Source of the DNA: a virus | Virus record (IMG/VR): IMGVR_UViG_3300020385_000607 | Location: 1-42,787 of that record | DNA length: 42,787 nt | Reading direction: 5' to 3' (one strand) | Shown here: positions 39,148-42,787 of the stretch, one piece after another | Position numbering within the stretch: the first letter of the stretch is position 1 | Layout of the letters: each line of letters starts with the position of its first letter | The notes under the pieces: generated by a model | What the model was told of the DNA's origin: nothing | The model's input: the letters and a program-made list of their open reading frames with translations, nothing else | Database searches by the model: none | Position numbers and translations under genes: made by a program

Positions 39148-39352
39148 TAGACAACTCAGATTCCAACATATCTAGTTTACCCTGTAACTTACCAATTTCA
39201 CAAACAAGATGCATATGTTCATTTTCCATATTTTCTAATCGATACTGAAGTTTCTCTACCAGTTCATAGAGATTGACACAATTTGCCACATTCTCTTCGC
39301 CCAGATCAGTTTCAAAAAACCAATCTAAAAGTTTTTTTGTTCGCTTCTTCAT
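39137..39352 (-). CDS. Small coiled-coil protein (71 aa)
   Basis: MKKRTKKLLDWFFETDLGEE is followed by NVANCVNLYELVEKLQYRLE and a long heptad-like helix (NMENEHMHLVCEIGKLQGKL). The basic start and coiled coil suggest an oligomeric or DNA-associated protein; no family is known to me. The start is set at ATG 39352, because the longer frame from a TTG at 39388 would begin inside the promoter. It is the first gene of the small tRNA operon. Confidence 0.7.
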   Translation of the reverse strand: MKKRTKKLLDWFFETDLGEENVANCVNLYELVEKLQYRLENMENEHMHLVCEIGKLQGKLDMLESELSNEN

Positions 39353-39379
39353 AGAAAAAAAGGGGTCAGAAGATCTCTT

Positions 39380-39408
39380 AGTATACAACGATCAGTTAAG
39401 TGTGTCAA
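39380..39408 (-). promoter_or_regulatory. Sigma-70 promoter TTGACA-17-TATACT for the tRNA operon
   Basis: TTGACA (39403-39408) and TATACT (39380-39385), 17-bp spacing, the same pair as at psbA. The -35 box contains the TGA stop of the 69-aa gene upstream. Confidence 0.85.
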
Positions 39409-39614
39409 TAGTCCATGTTTCCACCATAACTGATGCAGGTCTTTTTGTTTTCTGCAGATGACCTACACCACTGTCTTACATAAGCATCTGCATCTTTACT
39501 CATTGTGAAGTGAGCATGGTTATGAAGCATCCCTATTGTGATGAGCACACCGATAGTGATCAGATTATAGTGTGTAGCAGGATGAGTGACGATCTTTACA
39601 AAATAATTTCGCAT
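39405..39614 (-). CDS. Small membrane protein (69 aa)
   Basis: From ATG 39614: MRNYFVKIVTHPATHYNLIT, then IGVLITIGMLHNHAHFTMSK and a polar C-terminus with two Cys (RQWCRSSAENKKTCISYGG). One membrane segment at about 17-29, rich in His around it (HPATHYN, HNHAH). No family recognised. The ATG follows directly after a T-run that belongs to a terminator hairpin, so translation starts almost without a leader; a longer in-frame start at 39650 would cross that hairpin and is less likely. Confidence 0.62.
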   Translation of the reverse strand: MRNYFVKIVTHPATHYNLITIGVLITIGMLHNHAHFTMSKDADAYVRQWCRSSAENKKTCISYGGNMDY

Positions 39615-39639
39615 AAAAAAAGGGATGCCGTCGCACCCC
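39615..39639 (-). terminator. Terminator after the outer-membrane protein gene
   Basis: GGGGTGC (39633-39639) pairs with GCATCCC (39622-39628), one G-U, 4-nt loop, followed by seven T (39615-39621). Confidence 0.7.
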
Positions 39640-39640
39640 C

Positions 39641-39669
39641 AGTATAACATCTAGATGTTTATGTGTCTA
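39641..39669 (-). promoter_or_regulatory. Promoter TAGACA-17-TATACT before the 69-aa gene
   Basis: TAGACA (39664-39669), 17 bp, TATACT (39641-39646). The start would fall near 39634, inside the terminator stem, so the terminator acts only on RNA coming from upstream. Confidence 0.6.
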
Positions 39670-39678
39670 TATGAACGA

Positions 39679-40050
39679 TCAGAAGTTGTACTTGACGCCC
39701 AACTTAGCTCCATAACCACGGTCGATGTCCTCATCGCCAGATCCGAGGAATGAAACTTCACCATAAGCACCGAGGTTATCGGTCAAACCGAGACCCAAAC
39801 CTGCCTTACCAGAAGGAACGGTGTCGCTCTCAGCACCATCAGGGGAAACTACACTAGCGCCGCCCTGTACATAGTACGATGCGTTCTCGCCAAGTGCGCC
39901 TTCATACCCTACGTGAAGATCTGTCGTGGTTGAATTATAATCAGAACCCGTCCAACCAGCATTAGCTTCTACGTTGACGTAGGGACCTGCAAGGGCAGCT
40001 CCAGCGGATGCGAACAGAGCAGCAGAGGCTGCGAATACAGATTTAAACAT
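39679..40050 (-). CDS. Secreted outer-membrane beta-barrel-like protein (123 aa)
   Basis: MFKSVFAASAALFASAGAAL followed by A-GPYVNVEANAGWTGSDY: a clear signal peptide with cleavage after about residue 21. The mature part alternates hydrophobic and polar residues in beta strands (TTDLHVGYEGALGENASYYV, GKAGLGLGLTDNLGAYGEVS) and ends in KLGVKYNF, the terminal Phe typical of outer-membrane beta barrels. AAAGGT lies 7 bp before the ATG at 40050; earlier in-frame starts are shadows. About 100 mature residues is short for a barrel (about 6-8 strands). A phage-encoded envelope protein could alter host surface or block rival phages (inference). Confidence 0.8.
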   Translation of the reverse strand: MFKSVFAASAALFASAGAALAGPYVNVEANAGWTGSDYNSTTTDLHVGYEGALGENASYYVQGGASVVSPDGAESDTVPSGKAGLGLGLTDNLGAYGEVSFLGSGDEDIDRGYGAKLGVKYNF

Positions 40051-40073
40051 TTTTGTTACCTTTAAGTATATCT

Positions 40074-40157
40074 CGTGGAGTGTCCCACGGATGGAAAGAC
40101 CCTCGACATGGGTCTGTTTGTAAACTGTCACACTGTAGTAAGTATTTCTACGGTGTG
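40074..40157 (-). promoter_or_regulatory. Structured leader of the outer-membrane protein gene (three hairpins)
   Basis: Three inverted repeats lie between promoter and gene. CACAC-x-GTAG/CTAC-x-GTGTG is at 40129-40157 (9 bp, one mismatch), AGACCC/GGGTCT at 40097-40115 (6 bp), and CGTGG/CCACG at 40074-40089 (5 bp). The middle one is followed by a short U run, attenuator-like. No ORF fits this 120-bp leader. Confidence 0.55.
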
Positions 40158-40165
40158 CCAATTGT

Positions 40166-40199
40166 TATTTATCTTAATTCATTTTTAAGATAATGTCAA
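40166..40199 (-). promoter_or_regulatory. Early and late promoter overlap (TTGACA-17-TAAGAT with GATAAATA)
   Basis: TTGACA (40194-40199) and TAAGAT (40171-40176), 17-bp spacing, a weaker -10. A GATAAATA late motif (40166-40173) shares bases with the -10, so the gene could be expressed in both phases. Confidence 0.6.
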
Positions 40200-40208
40200 G
40201 AGGTTGGG

Positions 40209-41030
40209 TTATCCCGCCTCTTGTGTTTGTTTGGCAGCAGAGTTTTCCGTAATTCTGCCAAGATAAGGATCATAGTTCATATAGTCAGCGATGTCAACAT
40301 TAGCACCGTTCTGAGCCCAGAAATTAGAAAGAGCATTAAAGTTACCTTGATGGAAGACTCCAATGTGTTCTGGATGAATAGATGATCCAAGTTCCGTCTT
40401 ATAAATCAAGAGCGGAATAGAATAAGTATTACCTGAATTGTAAATCAAATCGTCAGCAACAGCTCGTGGTTTAGAACCATTGTCCAATTTATACTTGTCT
40501 TTTCTACAATGAAAATGGATTAACTTTTCTGCATGACGACGATTGATTAGATAACACGCAGTAGAGAAATCATTAACAAACCTCTTATGAAGTTTGACAT
40601 GAATATCTCCAGTGCAGATAATTGCAATTTGAACAACATCCCAATCATAAGGAATGTGTGCATAAAAATCTTTCCAAGTAAAATTCCAATACCTGACGAG
40701 ATCAAGATTGCAATCATCTTCCATCATTATAGCATAGGGGCTATCTGATGTGGCAAGCCAATGTTTGATTGCTTTAAGGTGTGAGGTGGTACAACCAATC
40801 TCACCACCAGTCATGTTGTTAGGATATGTCCCCACAAGGATGTCACTCAAGTCATCCTCTCTACCATCATAAGCAGAGATGCGTGTCACTTTATCTTCTA
40901 TCTCCCAATACTTAAATTGGTTCTCCATGTATTCCCAACGATCAGTCTGACCATCAAGATTGATGCAATAGATTGGACCAATACCTTTTAATTTAAAGGC
41001 AGATTTATTCTTATCAATAACTTCGGTCAT
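40209..41030 (-). CDS. Family 25-type glycosyltransferase (273 aa)
   Basis: The same protein type as the one at 6332-7129: IYCINLDGQTDRWEYMENQF, YPNNMTGGEIGCTTSHLKAI, the MMEDDCN acidic motif, then FTWKDFYAHIPYDWDVVQIA and KPRAVADDLIYNSGNT, where large blocks are near-identical between the two. GT25 enzymes add sugars to LPS or protein. It ends the nadE-ugd-GT25 set, coupled to the dehydrogenase by ATGA. The two copies differ mainly at both ends and around the middle acceptor region, so they probably share a donor but have different acceptors. Confidence 0.88.
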   Translation of the reverse strand: MTEVIDKNKSAFKLKGIGPIYCINLDGQTDRWEYMENQFKYWEIEDKVTRISAYDGREDDLSDILVGTYPNNMTGGEIGCTTSHLKAIKHWLATSDSPYAIMMEDDCNLDLVRYWNFTWKDFYAHIPYDWDVVQIAIICTGDIHVKLHKRFVNDFSTACYLINRRHAEKLIHFHCRKDKYKLDNGSKPRAVADDLIYNSGNTYSIPLLIYKTELGSSIHPEHIGVFHQGNFNALSNFWAQNGANVDIADYMNYDPYLGRITENSAAKQTQEAG

Positions 41031-42142
41031 AAATCAATCCAATAGACAGCCTCTTCGGATGTTTCAAAACTAATTCTCTCATCAACTTGAGACTTGATCT
41101 GATCTTCTACCACATAGACCTTGTAACCAAGATCTAAAAGATCCTTACAAAGACGATACTGTTGACTCTCTGTAAGAATATCTGTTCCTTTCTTATATGC
41201 TACCGACTGAAAACCAAATGGCAACTTCTCTACATTCTTAGATACAAAATAATTTACCAAGAACCTAGCATGTTCGTCATTAAAGTTATCTGTTGTTGCA
41301 CCTAGGTTATACTCAAGTCCAAGTTTCTCCGCATAAGCAGCAAAGGCACGATTGTCTCTTGGCAAACAAGGACCACCATAACCATATCCATACTTCAGAT
41401 ACTTACCACCAACCCTTGTATCTGCACCAATTGCCTGCAGTGCCAAATCAATCTCATCACCAAGGCCTGCAAGAGTCATCACCTCTCCAACCATGTTCGC
41501 ATAACTGATCTTTGTGGTCAAGAAACAGTTGACTGCCAACTTGACCATCTCAGCAGCAGTGGTAGACATGAAACTAATCTTTGGTTCTGTCTCTTGAATC
41601 TTGTAATACAACTCACATAGATCTGCGTAGACCAAACTATTATTACCACCAATCAGAACCATGTCTGCTCCTCTCAGATCACGCACGATTGATCCTTGAG
41701 CGATGAACTCTGGGTTATAAAACACCTCCATACCAAAGTGGTTCAGTTGTTCTGAAAACTTTTCACAGTCTCCTGGATTGGTTGTACAACCAACTACAAG
41801 TGTTTTACCATTCAACTTCAAAGATGAATTCTTGAAGTCATCAACAACATCCCAGACTGCACTTACATCATAGCTTCCGTCTGGAAGAGATGGTGTTGCA
41901 ACAAGAGTGTAAATGATTTCACATTCATTAATAACTTCTTGATTACTGGTCGTAGCAGTCAGGTTTGTTGCCTCAAGCAACAACTTTTGCACTTCAGGTT
42001 CAGTAGTTTCAATTGTATGATTCTGAAGACCTTTCACATAGTCTTCTCTACAGTCTGAAACTATAACATCATACCCTGCTTGCTCACAAAGAAGAGCAAA
42101 ACAAATACCAAGTCGCCCTGCGCCAATTACTCCAATCTTCAT
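41027..42142 (-). CDS. ugd: UDP-glucose/GDP-mannose dehydrogenase family protein (371 aa)
   Basis: This NAD-dependent enzyme oxidises UDP-glucose to UDP-glucuronate in two steps. GVIGAGRLGICFAL binds NAD; VATPSLPDGSYD and VVGCTTNPGDC lie in the N-domain; FYNPEFIAQGSIVRDL and KLAVNCFLTTKISYANMVGE are the central helix region; YGYGYGGPCLPRDN carries the catalytic Cys at about residue 259. 371 aa is a little short (usually 390-450) because the C-terminal domain is trimmed. The substrate could also be another UDP-sugar, so the symbol is by family. It overlaps nadE and GT25 by 4 bp each. Confidence 0.88.
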   Translation of the reverse strand: MKIGVIGAGRLGICFALLCEQAGYDVIVSDCREDYVKGLQNHTIETTEPEVQKLLLEATNLTATTSNQEVINECEIIYTLVATPSLPDGSYDVSAVWDVVDDFKNSSLKLNGKTLVVGCTTNPGDCEKFSEQLNHFGMEVFYNPEFIAQGSIVRDLRGADMVLIGGNNSLVYADLCELYYKIQETEPKISFMSTTAAEMVKLAVNCFLTTKISYANMVGEVMTLAGLGDEIDLALQAIGADTRVGGKYLKYGYGYGGPCLPRDNRAFAAYAEKLGLEYNLGATTDNFNDEHARFLVNYFVSKNVEKLPFGFQSVAYKKGTDILTESQQYRLCKDLLDLGYKVYVVEDQIKSQVDERISFETSEEAVYWIDL

Positions 42143-42787
42143 AACTTAAATGTCGGGATAGGTTCCATCTTATGCTTGTTCTTACAGTTAAAATCATTCA
42201 AGATCTTAACTGCTGGGCCAGTGCCAGTCTCCATTGCTTCTTCTAATTCTTCGTATGAGGCACCGATTTGTGTCTCATCGGTTCTTGAATCATCCCACAG
42301 ACCATCTGTAGGTGGTGCATCAATGATACGTTGATCTACGCCAAGATGCTTTCCAAGTTCCCATACTTCAGTTTTGTATAGATCAGCAATAGGAGCGATG
42401 TCAACACCGCCGTCACCATATTTAGTGTAGAATCCAATACCATAATCTTCTACTTTATTGCCTGTTCCTACGACAATACCACCAGTAGATCCTGCAACCT
42501 GATACAAAGTCACCATACGCATACGGGACTTGGTGTTTGCATTCGCAAGACCATTACCAGTGTATTCTTCTTTGTTCGTCCAGAGATCAAAAGTTGTGAT
42601 GAATGTTTGATATACGGCTCCAAGATCAATTCGGATCTTGGTCACATTGTCGTAGTTGTTCTCAAGATAGGTGGCATATGAATCTGAAAGAGTGTCATTC
42701 TTAGAACTCGATTTCAGAGGCATGGACAAAACATATGTAGGAATTCCAGTCTCTGCACAAAGCGTAGCAACTACAGCAGAGTCAATA
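42139..42787 (-). CDS. nadE: NAD+ synthetase, C-terminal part (5' end beyond the window)
   Basis: NadE amidates nicotinic acid adenine dinucleotide to NAD+ using ATP. The frame is open to the right edge, where IDSAVVATLCAETGIPTYVL is the end of the SGGxDS PP-loop motif. The following segments GAVYQTFITTFDLW, ANTKSRMRMVTLYQVA, VGTGNKVEDYGIGFYTKYGD and DIAPIADLYKTEVWELGKHL are canonical for NadE. 216 codons are present; roughly 40-60 N-terminal residues lie outside, though an extra glutaminase domain cannot be excluded. It supplies NAD for the dehydrogenase it overlaps and for NAD-using sugar enzymes. Confidence 0.92.
   Translation of the reverse strand, partial: IDSAVVATLCAETGIPTYVLSMPLKSSSKNDTLSDSYATYLENNYDNVTKIRIDLGAVYQTFITTFDLWTNKEEYTGNGLANANTKSRMRMVTLYQVAGSTGGIVVGTGNKVEDYGIGFYTKYGDGGVDIAPIADLYKTEVWELGKHLGVDQRIIDAPPTDGLWDDSRTDETQIGASYEELEEAMETGTGPAVKILNDFNCKNKHKMEPIPTFKL

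Noticed and set aside
39353-39388. TTG start for the coiled-coil gene at 39388
   Set aside because: The codon lies in the spacer of a strong promoter, upstream of the predicted transcript start.
39679-40161. 160-aa version of the outer-membrane protein
   Set aside because: The extra 37 codons translate the structured leader; the signal peptide and a good ribosome site are at 40050.
1-42787. Integrase, transposase, attachment site or insertion sequence at the edges of the glycan island
   Set aside because: None seen; the island is bounded by ordinary promoters, and the tRNAs at 38.5-39.0 kb carry no partial copies elsewhere in the window that I could find.

Overview
The window reads as part of the genome of a T4-like cyanophage (myovirus type, probably Kyanoviridae, infecting marine Synechococcus or Prochlorococcus). 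The sequence signs are: the start of psbA (photosystem II D1) at the left edge, two high-light-inducible (hli) genes, a phage-type ferredoxin, two phage-type tRNAs, long tail-fibre genes with repeated ERLRITS motifs, late promoters that match the T4 TATAAATA type, and dense small overlapping genes. Every gene I can support is on the minus strand, so biological order runs from position 42787 down to 1.

Layout in the direction of transcription. (1) 42787-40209: nadE (5' end outside the window), a UDP-glucose 6-dehydrogenase-type gene and a family 25 glycosyltransferase, joined by 4-bp overlaps. (2) 40208-38510: a secreted outer-membrane-like protein with a structured leader, small genes, tRNA-Val(UAC) and tRNA-Ser(UGA). 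(3) 38477-25316: the adhesion module, with four long tail-fibre-like proteins (453 to 1167 aa; the largest carries a cupredoxin-like domain, another a C-terminal endosialidase-type chaperone), a fifth of 814 aa, and three small accessory proteins. Each main gene follows a T(A/G)ATAAATA late promoter, usually fused to the stop codon of the gene before it. (4) 25165-23301: tiny, often overlapping genes plus a probable structured RNA behind a perfect sigma-70 promoter. (5) 23279-6332: a 17-kb glycan island in three transcription units, each starting at a TTGCATAA-type promoter. Unit A is gmd-fcl (GDP-L-fucose). Unit B is a GDP-mannose 3,5-epimerase, two glycosyltransferase-like genes and rfbA-rfbB-rfbC. 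Unit C is a DegT aminotransferase, two GT11 fucosyltransferases, a GT6 (ABO-type) transferase, a GT4, two GT25-like transferases, an FkbM methyltransferase and two epimerases. (6) 6256-4693: hli, ferredoxin and tiny photosynthesis-associated or membrane ORFs under perfect TTGACA-17-TATAAT promoters. (7) 4668-324: a 2OG-Fe(II) oxygenase and a 1258-aa virion protein. (8) 128-1: psbA, from a promoter buried in the end of the virion-protein gene.

How the parts may work together (inference): the early photosynthesis genes keep host light reactions running. The island makes fucose- and deoxyhexose-containing nucleotide sugars and the transferases that use them, so the phage can build or remodel a glycan on the host envelope or on its own particle. 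The fibre cassette is the matching recognition machinery. The strongest new idea is that one phage unit carries the enzyme set of a histo-blood-group-like reaction series: GDP-fucose synthesis, GT11 alpha-1,2-type fucosyltransferases and a DXD-type GT6. Other points to check are the TTGCATAA promoter family, the repeated fusion of promoters with stop codons, a probable ncRNA at 24072-24167, and structured leaders ahead of psbA and the outer-membrane protein gene.
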